DNA of 64,000 nucleotides from Endocalyx cinctus (Eukaryota > Ascomycota > Sordariomycetes > Amphisphaeriales > Apiosporaceae). The stretch is taken from the NCBI GenBank assembly GCA_001600455.1, contig BCKC01000008.1, forward strand, positions 1,275,345 through 1,339,344, given 5' to 3'. Shown in pieces: positions 36,467 to 48,013 of the stretch. The translations under genes and the position numbers were made by a program. Numbering within the stretch: the stretch's first letter is position 1; each line of letters opens with the position of its first letter. The notes beneath the pieces were generated by a model. It had not been told where the DNA came from and made no database searches. It worked only from the letters and a program-made list of their open reading frames with translations.

Positions 36467-37078
36467 ATGTGCTACTTGATGAACATGTACGATACCGTTA
36501 ACGAAGATCTCCCTATAATACCCTTAGAGTTCAGTTTTGCGCAGAAGCGGCTCTATTGTCGGGGATGTCCGGCGTTACGGCTTTACGACGACGAACCGGA
36601 CGGAGCCCTCGACTATGGTATAGATAGTGATACTGATGATCTCTCTCCCTTCCAACATTCTTCTACTTACCACTTGAATCGCCACGACCACGCTGATTCG
36701 CGTCTGAACCCCTTCGAAGAGGACATCATCCTCTTTTCGGATCCGTCCACTTCTCGCCCTATCCCTCCCAGCGGCTTACCGCCTCGGCCGTACGGCCTCG
36801 TCTCCTTCACCGACGACGACGAAGACGACGATAATAATAATACGGCGATATCACGCAAAAGCGAGCACAACGGTCGCGAGCGACGGCGAAGAGAGCTCCA
36901 TCAGCCCATCGGCTTCGTCTGCTGCCAGTGCCGCTACCGCAGCAGCGGCTCCCGCTGCTCGAACCCGGATTGGGAGGGGTGTCCGCACAGGTCGGTGCCG
37001 AGATGCGGAAACTGCGCTATCCTGTTTACGCCGCCGAGGCTGAATCCTTCCTTTGCTCTCGTCTCTCGTCCGGGGTGA
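36467..37078 (+). CDS. Uncharacterised protein with C-terminal Cys/His-rich zinc-binding-type motif
   Basis: A single frame of 203 residues from ATG 36467 to TGA 37078. Codon composition turns GC-rich within the frame, unlike the flanks, which supports coding. The first 140 residues are acidic and disordered, with an Asp-rich run (DDDEDDDNNN) and several PP motifs. The C-terminal part, about 148-185, reads GFVCCQCRYRSSG, then C, a GCPHR stretch and RCGNC, a pattern of spaced Cys/His pairs that looks like a small zinc ribbon. Many short uncharacterised Pezizomycotina proteins share such an ending; I do not know a function. The gene might continue past 37078 through a GTGAGA donor overlapping the stop, but the protein already ends plausibly. 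Confidence 0.6.
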   Translation: MCYLMNMYDTVNEDLPIIPLEFSFAQKRLYCRGCPALRLYDDEPDGALDYGIDSDTDDLSPFQHSSTYHLNRHDHADSRLNPFEEDIILFSDPSTSRPIPPSGLPPRPYGLVSFTDDDEDDDNNNTAISRKSEHNGRERRRRELHQPIGFVCCQCRYRSSGSRCSNPDWEGCPHRSVPRCGNCAILFTPPRLNPSFALVSRPG

Positions 37079-40000
37079 GAGAGAGAGAAGCGAGGTTACG
37101 TAACGGAGCTTTAGGGGAGGGGGAGAAGATATGCCGAGAGATTTAAAGGAGATGAAGGAGATGAAAGAGCCTTATGTTTTTCTTTTTCTTTTATTTTAGA
37201 TGGTTCGCCGGGGATGTGGCAGGTTGGTAGGTTACGTATGATTACGTGCTACGTAGAGAATTGGGAAGGCGGAGGGAAAGTAGGAACATGGTTATCATTA
37301 CACGTGCAGCAACTCGGTTACCTTGAAAGGTTCATCTCGTCTTGCCTTGCCCTTAGCTCTTAGATTCTCTTACGCAAAATCGAAGCTACCAAGACGTTAG
37401 TTGCCCTTGGCCAACGTCTTTTTTTTTTTTTTTTCTCTTACGAAGACGATGATTATCTCATGAATGGGAAATCAATCAATCGTCTTCCGCCCAGCCTTTT
37501 TTTTTTCTTCTCTCATCTTCTTACGAGAATCCAAGGAATATTTTACCCTCTTTTTACTCTTTCTTTTACATCATATTCCAAGTGTCAAGACATAGTAAGA
37601 GAATGAATGGGGCTTGGCTCAGGTCACACAAGAAGGCCCTAGTTGAATTGGCAGGTCTCGGCATTATCTGCTTTCGATCTTAAGCTGCGTTGTCACTCCC
37701 CGCCAACTTGGATAAGGTGGATATAGGTACGTTCTTTTGGTTTTCTGGGCATCTTTTCTTTTCTTTTCTTTTTTCTTGGGGAGGGACAGATTTTATGGGT
37801 TTTTATTTGTTAGCGTACCATATCTTTCCCAAGTCCCCAGAATTAAAATAATGATGCCATTTCATTTCTCTTTGATCATCTCCGTGGGGGGAGGGGGGCT
37901 CTTTTGTTTGTGCTCTCTCCGGGGTTCTCCGCTTTAGTTATTGTGGGCAGTTTAATCGTAAGAGCGGAGGAGCTGAGACAGAAGGAAGAATGAACGGCGA
38001 TGCCTGTGGTCGTCGGGGAGGACACCCGAAATGAATTGAATTTTTTTCTACGTCCGACCAGATCCTCCTGTCCGAAGTTCTCGTTTCACCGTGACGGATA
38101 ACAGCGGTTAAAAAAAAAAAGTCAGGTTGGTGATGATCTGGATGACTCTACTGCTGCCATGTGTATCATGCCAAGTCTACCGTATCGAGTTATCTCAAGA
38201 CGCCCCATATCTTACCTGTGGGGTACTTTATTCCTCGATGGAGCTGAAATCATGTCCAAGTGCTCCGTAGATAATTCTGCTTCATCGGTAGTAGGAATAA
38301 CATTCCCGATTTCGTCCACATAATAGCCTCTTTGCTCTAGCAGGAAGCATGGACCTAGACGCACCAACCATTTCCTCTGGAATATCGTAATTTCGACCCC
38401 TTTTATTGCTTCTCAAATTCCCCACGAACAGATCAGAGAGCGGCAGTTTCGCTCCCATTTCGGTAGTGTAGGTAGATCCCGCTTGCGTCGACATCTGTTT
38501 TAGGCGGCAAGAGCGCAAGAGCGCAAATGAACGATCCTCATAATGAAGATAAGCATGCTTTCCGGACAATCCCGCGTCTGGCTCAATAATTTATGATACC
38601 TGCCCCTATTTTTCCCAGCGAGTAACAGCTTATGTAGACAATAATTCATGTAGTAGCTATCAGAGAATAAGATGTAGGCCTCATAGCTCTCATTCCATAT
38701 TCTGTGTTCTGGCACTCCCTCCATGAAACCTTTAAGCTTGGAGTCGGTACATATCAGTACCTATCCCATATAACTACTAGCCTGAACCACTCATGTGTGA
38801 ATCTTTTACGTAATATTCCTCGCTATCCATTCGTCATGCTGGACTCTTGATATCACTTCTAGCCCGCTATTGTCTTGTAAATATAGTATAGGTAGATATG
38901 AATATATGCCAGCTCACGTATGGATCGAAGAGAGCTTATGGTATGTCTGATGCTTATCGGAACGATTTTCATCAAGAGTTACATCTCTCTGTATGCCCAA
39001 TAGACGAGAAAAACGTGTTGGTGATATCGAATATGTTCCGTACGAAACCATTGGTAATTCCTGTGTCACGGCAAGACCTACGGGCACCATTCTCCGTAAG
39101 CTATCTAATATGAATCATTCGAACCTGCTGCAATGGCTCGCCCAAGAATAACGAGAATGTAACAGGATGGTTTATGAAGGGCCGTGAGAGGAGCTAGGTG
39201 ACCTCATCTTCTCACTCTTCTTGCTGGCTAAGACTATCTATCTAACTAGTAGTTAAGGATTATGTTGCTATGTTAAACTTTCAGGATTGATGGATTAGTG
39301 TCGAAGATAGAATACTTCAGGATTTTCTTCAGCTTATGGTTACAGCAGTATAGTAGCTGGAGTGAATTCGTAACACCTGAGATTGTGAAGCTTGTCAAAC
39401 TTCGCATGGACTTGTCATGACTTACGGTATACTAATATGAGACGATGTGCTATTCGCAAGCTTTATCCGTGTGGCTGCGTTTGAATAATATTTCTAAAAA
39501 TTTTGGATAAGACTTTATTGTATATGACATACATAGTCATGCCATCATATTAACTATTTTATTTTGCTTTTTAGTAGATTCCAGAGGGTTGCTGATCTCA
39601 AGAGATTGAGCCCCAGTTCGACCATTAAATCGAGGTTTCATATTATACTGTAAATTTTCAAAAAGCAGGACAGTATCGTACAAAATATCCATGCCACCCA
39701 AGTGTTAGAAAGTAGATCGAGAACGTTGTCATCGTGTCTAAATTACTCTTCAACTGAATCGGCGTCATCATATTTGGGTGGAAATCTATTAAGTCAACTA
39801 GAGGAGACTAGGTGTTCATTATCGACCGCCTAAGTGAAATCTCTCATGAAAGCAATATTTTACACTTACTCAACTCTAGCTGATCTGGGATCTGGCGTAA
39901 ACCACATGGATGTTCTTGAGTTATACCTTGATCTCTCCCTCACAGGGGCTGATATTAGGCATTATACCGAATCTCACGTACAGAAAAGACAACTCAAGGT

Positions 40001-43000
40001 AAATATAAATGATCATAAAGGAATATATAAGATGATATCGGCAATTGTGCACTGCGTCTATGGACTATAAACGTTGTTCTCGTGCACGATCTCCGGCTGC
40101 TGATCCCACGATGACGGCCGAGTCTTTTGGGTCCTATGTCAAATAAACAACATTAGCTACATCAGGACTACTATAAAAGGCAATATCATAATTACTCTAC
40201 TTTAAGAGTCTCGAGAGAATTTCCGAGGCGATTTTCTCGATATTGGAGGGGGACGCCCAGATTTTGGGGTTGAGTGTCTTGCGCGTAAACGTGTATTTGG
40301 AGCAGTCTTAAGATATGTTGATAATAGCCTCTGGGATTCCCTAAGCGAGAAGTTTAGAGTAGCTTCTGGATAAAATCCGTCAGTGTGATGATCCGTTCTA
40401 TATCCAACCTCAAGAAATATCTGACTCGCCACTCGAATCGGGGATTTCTCTCCTGCTAATCCTTTGTCGAGCGGTAACCGGCTGGTTCTTCGATGAGATG
40501 TGGCCTCCCGAGACTCAGGTACAAGCTTGTATCAAGCGCATCAGCTTAGAAGACTTCGTCTTGTATTCATCAACCGTAGCAGACTGTAGACCACTTCGAT
40601 TTTGACATGGGCAGAATCATCCGGAAATCCCTTTCTTAACCATACATGGGATCAGGGGCAGTATACTCATGTAGATATACTGGCAGGAATGCTTCGAGGC
40701 CGTTCCATCCCGGGAAATTCCCCTGATAGAAACTGCGAGTTCTCAGTGCACTTATGATGGCACGCAATATGCTGACGAGACGAGACTGTTACGCATCACT
40801 GACGTCGAACGTTGATGATGAGGTCGCTATTACACCACTCGTCGTTATTGATGTTGGCATGGTTGCTATAGGAGTAGGTTTGAAGCCTTCCCATACCTAT
40901 CACTTTCGTAAACTAGTAGAGCGAGCTAATCTACTTCATTCTGGCGTGAATATTAAAGATTCCAACGAATGTACCACAACAGTTCCACCAGTTAGCATAA
41001 CACGAACGATGGCATAGATACTGTATTGCAAGGCAGAATATTGCCAACGACTATGACGAGAACACTAGATCGCCGTGTACTCTATAGCTTACGGGATTAT
41101 AAACAATCGCTTATTTCACGTTACTCGACAGCCGACTTGATCGGTATCTTGCGTAGAAGATAGTACGATGAATAAACCGACACCCGATGGGTTCTAATAA
41201 ATGATGACGGATGTATAGATCTTGAACTCAATAATATTCTCAATAAAAAGCCTTAGTCGATCCGTTTGGCTGTCTAGCGCTTCGGTATTATTGTCTTTAG
41301 AATCGGTGCATGTGCGGGAGATTACCAACAGAGTCCTTCCATGTTGATGAGAGGTAGTACAGAAGTCGCAATTACATGACGAGTTTCACTGAATAGTGTC
41401 AATGATACTTTCTTAAAATATCACTTATCACTTCGAAACGCGCTTTGCATGCAAGCATCTACACTACATGTCTAATCAGCTGTCGTGTAAGATTAGCAAG
41501 TTGCCTTTCCCTCTATACTATAGAATGGATGAAAGTATAAAGAGAGTATGGTTCAAAGCGAGACTAAAGTTTGACAAGATGTTTACTAAAGGATCGGGGA
41601 TAGAGGAATATTACATAGGTAAGTTAAGTAAGTTCAGTTCCTCATCCATAATAAGACACACACATCCGTCACATTATTCACGGAGCGTGGCAAGACGAAG
41701 CCCATACTTGCCATGGAATTCTATGGATGTTTAGTTCCCCAAGTTCTTCCGCAAGAAAATTTCAAAATCAGCGATAAGCGGCGTAACGGCGATACATCAA
41801 ACCTCTTAATTGCACCGCTCGACAACTCATCAGGTCGAATAATCTCACTCCCCACGTGCTGGTACTAAAAGGGTTGTCCTGTGCACTGAAAGGAGTGCCG
41901 AAGGAGCACGCCCGATTGGCGAAATTTGAGTAACTGATTTACTGCAGCGGCCTGACTAGATGGGTTTCAGTCGATCTTTAAGTATGAATAGCAAATTTCT
42001 AACTCCCTGAGAGGGCTAAAAAAGCAGTGAAATGGTTAGCGTTGGCCTCATTGAGCTGACGTCGCATCGTTCTAAAATGTTTATACCATTATCGCCCTCT
42101 ACTCATAGATAACCCTCTGCAGCGACTTAAAAAGCAGTGAAGTAGCCGGGACCGCCTCAGACGGAACTTGACGATTGGTATTGAATAATGTTGCAGGCGA
42201 GCCTTTTCCCACAGGCATTACTCTAATTCACCCCACCATTGTAGTAGGATAAACCCAAGCACAATCTTAAAGGGGAGTAGGCTTGAGAACAAGAATATTT
42301 TCCGTCTAAGCGATCTGCAGGGCGGAAAAAGATATACTGTAATTAGTCGTTGGAGCATGTGCTGCTTTGGCATGAGTTTCTAGTGGACATACACGTACAG
42401 GACTTGTACTCGAGTCTAATATTACACAGCTACTCAACGTAAATAGTAGAAATCGTGACTCTTTTGAATTACTAAGTCAAATAGCTGGAACTCTCACTCA
42501 GGGTAGAACGAGATTTTGACTTCGAAGCCTCCAGTAAGGTATACAAGCTGCACGACACAACGCACAGAATCAAGATAAGCGAGCAGGGACGAAAGAAAAA
42601 AGACCTAATCACGCCTTATCAACAGTACGTATTTTATCTTATTTCTATAATTAGGGTATAGAAGTGCTTGAAATGCTATTTTTATTCGTAATGCGTATCA
42701 CAGCTGTCAGGAACACTGGAGGTTTTGTGCTGGTCGGAATGATCACGAGTATATAGTACTCGTAAGTCAGGTCGGATCTCCCCACGGATTTAGGGAACCT
42801 TAAGGTCTAGCAGCAAGTCTGTTAAAATAAATGTAGTCTATACTGTATATTGATCTAACGAACGCAGCACCATATTTGCATCCATCCGAGCAATCCTTGT
42901 ACCGAGAACCTAGGTTTGGTCAAAATCTCCAATAACGCTAACTACACAGTAGACGTGCAATGCGCGACAGGTTCGAGGAGAAAAGGGAAAACCCATTGCT

Positions 43001-46000
43001 CGATGCCTAGGTAAGCTAAAAGAGCCGCACACGCCGACGGCGGAATGGAATCGAGAAAAATTGGCCGGTCTAATCTAGTGTATAACCATGGATAGGTAAA
43101 AAAAAATAAAAATAAAAATAAAAAAAATCGATAGTTCGACAATCCTGACCCCGTCTCGTAGGGCTGCACACCGTTTGAACGACGATCGTCGAAATCTTCT
43201 GCTAGTTCAGAGCCGAAGCTCGAACCATTTCGACCCACCAGGGATAATTGGCAAAGTAACTGCCATCTGACGCATTGTCCGGGAGCAAGGCGGACGTAGA
43301 TGTCAGATACTTGGTTGGGTGTTCGCTTCAACAGGCTTATCGACGGTTTTGCGCCCGATCTAGCTTTGATCGCGTAGTTCGTACCAAAAATGGGGGAGGT
43401 TGGTTAGGCCAACAACGCATTTCTTGCCTGTCAAAAAAAAGAAAACCGTGTCGGTGAGAACGTAGCCGCATCGACGACTTTATTTTAGAATCAGTATAAG
43501 GCTTAAATACATTTATGAAACATGCCCTGTGACGTGGCCGAGGACCTTGCTTTCTTTATTTCTTTCTTCTTTTTTTTTTTATTGCTATGACTGGTAGTAT
43601 GATTATTAGAAGATTAGGCAATATTCGCATCAGACCCGCTGAAGGGCCGAAAGTATGGGCCCACCCTTCCGATTTTGTCTTGTGACTTCACCGAGACCGA
43701 TGCCGGCAGAACCCTAGTTATCTTTTGACTTTGATTTGAGTCTTAGTAAATATTTCATTTAAAAGCTTCATGGATACTTAAGTAACCAATTGGCCTGGCT
43801 GTACGTAGTAGACGAGTAGATAGCCCACTAAATGAATGGTCCTCGTGTAAATTTGAGATTGGGAGAAGTTAAGAGCTAGGAGAGGCAATCTAGTAGTAGT
43901 TTTCGTTGATGTTGGTGATATCGGAAGCATCTTAATACCAGCGTCGTTGCTGCTGCTATGTGGGTATTATCTTATGCGTTCCTTCGACAGCGATTGAAAC
44001 CAAGTCGTTACTAGCAAGTTCGACGTGGCATCTCGGGTTCCCTTACACAGTAAACAGGGTGGGAAGGAAAAAAAATTTAGATGGGATGCCCTGATCTAAC
44101 CATTCTAGTGTAGCCGCCCAAAGATAAAACGACAGTTCTAAAGTATGAGTTCACGATAGCATCACTTACCTGCATGAGCACTGTATGGAGACAGTGATAT
44201 CTGTGGTAAGAGCACAGTGTCCCCGAAGTCAACCCATCACGCATTCACGCAAAGCAAACGAAGTGTTGGAGTGGCACAACAGCTTAGGGTTTAGCCCGTA
44301 GATTTGACCATCCTCCAATTTGAGTGCCACATGGCAGATATTGAGCCCTGAAATCTGCATTAGGGTGGGGCATGCCCTTTTTTTTTTCTCCTCCCTGGTT
44401 TTTTCCTCTTCTCGCTCATATAAAATAAAATAGCAGGCAAGCTTGTTTGGAGCTTGTAAAACGCGAGTCAGTATGTTTGCTTGATAGCGCGTTCGACCAC
44501 ATTCTAGGCTCAGTATCTTCGACCATGCACTATCTTGATTCTTCTCTCTAGGATCATTGATCCTTATCTAATTGACCTTCAAGCTCTCTACATACGATGA
44601 ATTGCAGAACTTTCTGTCAAGTCCGAATCAGGTAGGATAGATGTCAATCAGGGTCCAACCCCAACATGCGAAAGCTGTGAAGGGTAAATCAATGTTACAT
44701 AGCCGACCCTACCAACCGACTCTTCGCGAGAAGGGACGGATAAAGACAATCAGGATTTTGCGCCAATAGAATCAATACGTTGACTAACGGAAGACGTTGT
44801 TTAGATAGAAGATCAGCGAGATGTCAGTTCTGGGTAGATTAAGCTTTAGTTTTTTTCTGGTCGTATGCAGCATATCAATCTAGTACAGCGAATGTGAGAA
44901 AAAAAAAAAACAAAAAAAAACAAATAGGAATCTATCTACAAGTAGAATCCCATAGCTCGGCGGAAACTGCGGGAGTATTCTGGAGAAAGAAGATCCACTG
45001 CACTTTTCGTTGTGGGGTTCAGATCGAGGGACTACCATGTACGTAGATTGGCGCGTCAAAATTGATCAGCTGAATTTGCGATAGCGTGAATGTCAAGCAG
45101 AAAAAGAAAGAGAGACGAGAAAGGCCGTCGAGTGGCTAGCGGCGAGACATCGTCTCGCACACACATGGCCGAGACGGAGTGTGCTTAAATTAAAATTTTG
45201 TATTTTTCTTTTTTTTTTCTTCTTCTTTCTCGTGTGCCTCGAAAAATCATCTCATTCCATTTATGGGAGGTAGGGGCCAGATGTTCAAGGGGTCCAGATC
45301 GGAAAGCCTGAGATGGTGGCATTCCATAGCTCAATCAGAAGGGAGCCGGAACTTCATAGTGTAGTGTCAGAAAGTTCTTGAATCCTTTGTGAATCTGTAG
45401 CGTGGCTTATATGGCTTGAGCCAAAGAGGAAATCGTCAGCATGCCAACTCATCTGGCGGAATTACCGGAAGTTGACGAATACACCTAAATACAGAAAATA
45501 AAAATAAAAACCAAAGGCCGTTTGCCTGTCATGTCATGGTACATTATTACGACTATATATTCGTGTCTCATCTCAGAAGGGAGGGGAGGGATAAAGAAAA
45601 AAAGTCAATTTAGGTTGGTTGTACACGTAGTGTATGGTGGAAGAAGGGGGGGAAAAGGGGGCCAGACAACGTCGCAAGCAGGTACACAGTGAACTCTGAT
45701 GCAAGAAATAGTGGTATTTGTTGGCGTAGTGTACAGTAGAAAGTTAAAGGTACCTATATGGCACACTTGTATATGGTGGTTTAGGATTAGAACATATTTG
45801 ATTGGCAGTTTCGAAACACTTGAACGGCCCGTTCCCCTTGCAGTCAAGGGCCACGCTGGCACAAGATGATTGGGTGATACCTATGACGGCAGTTTTATAT
45901 GTATCCAAGTAAGTATACTACAGGAACAGTCAGACTTATTAAGAGTCATACAGAGGCGTTTGCTTACTTTCAATAGCTATATTTGACATGTTGGTTTATT

Positions 46001-46876
46001 GATCGGTATTTGTTTTTTTGTTAGGGAAAAAGCTGAAACACCATCAGGAACAACCGGATGTAGTATAGAAGGAAAAGAATGAAGAAAACCATAGATTCGG
46101 GTGCTTGCAAATCTATACTTGTATGTTTTCAAGTGCCTGAGAGGTTATACATATATACATATACCTATACTACATAGGTAGGCTCTCATAGTAAGCATTT
46201 TGAAAAGGATGAATACAATATCGCATTTCTATTTGTTCATTAAGAATACGGTTCTGCAACAGGAAACCTAAATGATATTAGAAGTCACAATAGGTCTTAC
46301 AACATGAATGTATTTTCATAGCAATTCTGACATTGACGTGTACACAGTGATAGTGAAGACATAAAGGCTTTGACAAGAATGATAAGGTACTAACGTTGGT
46401 GATACAATTATACTTTAAATCCTTTTAGGACTTCAGTGATACTGTAATAGTGAGTGGATCTCATTTGGACCCTTCCCATGGCTTCTTTTTTCCCGCAAAC
46501 CCGCCACTATTAAAATCCTTGCTCCAATTCAGGTTGTCTTTCATTCATTGTCTTGGCTGCTTGGTTCAGTTTAGGGTATCATTGTACGTGTACTTCAAGA
46601 TTATGTACCCCCTCCACAGATATTGTAAGGAATAATACCTTCATATTATATGGTTCAGATGTATTTGATCCTAAATAGGTACTTTCTCTGTTAATAGAAA
46701 CCCCAAAATCAAAATCTCTCTCCTTTCACCCCAATAATCCCCCCAAATCGGGACCTGCACATCTTAAAAATATTCTATATGTACTACGTATATGTACTAC
46801 TTAGGTAGTGTAATAATATATTATAGGTATTGTTGACCTGCAATAGTACGTGGTTAGGTACTTTTCTCATGTACTA

Positions 46877-46945
46877 TGACCTTGACAATGACCCCAGTGA
46901 CCCTGACCATAACCTTACCCTGACCATGACCACTGATCACTGACC
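46877..46945 (+). repeat. Cluster of TGACC pentamers
   Basis: Seven TGACC copies occur in about 70 bases (46877, 46889, 46898, 46904, 46921, 46927, 46941), with spacers of 1-12 nt. This is about 1.1 kb upstream of the start codon at 48014. Confidence 0.7.
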
Positions 46946-47107
46946 ACCACACCTCCATTAACATTATCCCCATGCCAAATATCCCATTACCTATTCACTA
47001 TCCCATTTCGCCATCCCATCCCCATCCTATATTTCCCTTTTTTTTTTTTCTCTCTTCCCTATTCCCCCTCTTCATTCACTTCATTTCATGAACCATTAGA
47101 GAACCGT

Positions 47108-47161
47108 GTGCTGCCTTAGGAACGTGCCCACTTTGCGCGTGGAAACTTCGGCAGCACTTTT
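47108..47161 (+). ncRNA. Hairpin with perfect 8-bp stem followed by TTTT (possible small RNA or leader element)
   Basis: GTGCTGCC at 47108-47115 is the exact reverse complement of GGCAGCAC at 47150-47157, and TTTT follows at 47158-47161. Inside, CCAC at 47128-47131 and GTGG at 47139-47142 can pair around a 7-nt loop. A closed stem ending in a T-run would suit a short RNA polymerase III transcript. It is only 50 nt, too short for a tRNA, and matches no RNA family I know. It may instead be a structured part of the leader or promoter of the gene at 48014. Confidence 0.3.
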
Positions 47162-48013
47162 AACTTATTTTTTCTTCTTTCCTAAATCATAAACATCTAA
47201 ACCTGATAAATACAATTTACGTCTACTTCGGTTAGCAACCCACATCGCCAAGCTATTGACATACCCTTACTTACTGTCTAGTATACATACGTAAGTATGG
47301 GTATTCAGACCGACTGATCATTCATTGACTTCACCGCGATTTGTTGTTGCGAAACCCGAATAGCCTAACGAATCATTTCGCACCGTACATTCCCTTTTCT
47401 CCAAATACCTTGCAGCCCGATATAGCAGTGGTATTGGAGAAGACCAAAGACTGGTTACCTTTTATAAAGCATTGACAAGTGGTCGCTCGTCACAGGTTGT
47501 TTGTGGGAATCTATCAGATTGAATCCTTCATATCTTACCCACTTACATCAGTGCCCATCCTATTACTACTTCCATTTCAAGCTGTGCTTGGACCTACCTA
47601 TCTGAATTCGTCTTGTATCATATCTCGATCTTCATCTACATCTAGATTCCCAAACTCGACTCCATTCGATCACCATTTAAAAACTGAACTGAACTGCACT
47701 GCAACGGACTGGACATACATCCCTCTTTTTCCCTTCGGATCTTGTCTATGTTTCGATTTAGCTACTAGATGCTGGCATCTCTTATAGATCGCATTAGTAC
47801 TTTCTTTCAATTCTCCGCAAATAGGTGTATATAAAGTACCTACTGCCTACCTAATTTACTACGGTAGGTAAGGCGCATACTTACGACACTTTGATCGAGT
47901 TTTAACTCTATTCGAGTCTAAAGCAGAACTTAAAAAAGCTGCGGTTTCAACCCATCTGCATATGCCCACTATATATATTCGACCGTCCTTACCTGTCACG
48001 ACTTGAAACAATC

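Larger units (their letters stand above)
37079..48013. other. Gene-poor interval of about 11 kb
   Basis: No open frame exceeds about 130 codons and none is recognisable. Short frames at 38898-39113, 39834-40070, 40754-41017 and 41468-41734, all on the plus strand, read more like degraded protein than simple noise, but I cannot tie them to a family. Other contents: AAAAAGCAGTGAA found twice near 42022 and 42130, A- and T-runs, palindrome islands near 46150 and 46790, a TGACC cluster at 46877-46945, a CCCATTACCT copy at 46983, and a hairpin at 47108-47157. The last 1.1 kb is probably promoter and leader of the coiled-coil gene. Confidence 0.45.

Noticed and set aside
42942..43331. Minus-strand 129-codon frame with a Phe/Leu-rich stretch
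   Set aside because: The hydrophobic stretch is read from an A-rich low-complexity run; nothing else is recognisable.
47108..47161. U6 snRNA gene at the hairpin
   Set aside because: Only the short CTTCGGCAGCAC arm resembles U6; the conserved ACAGAGA and AGC core is absent downstream.
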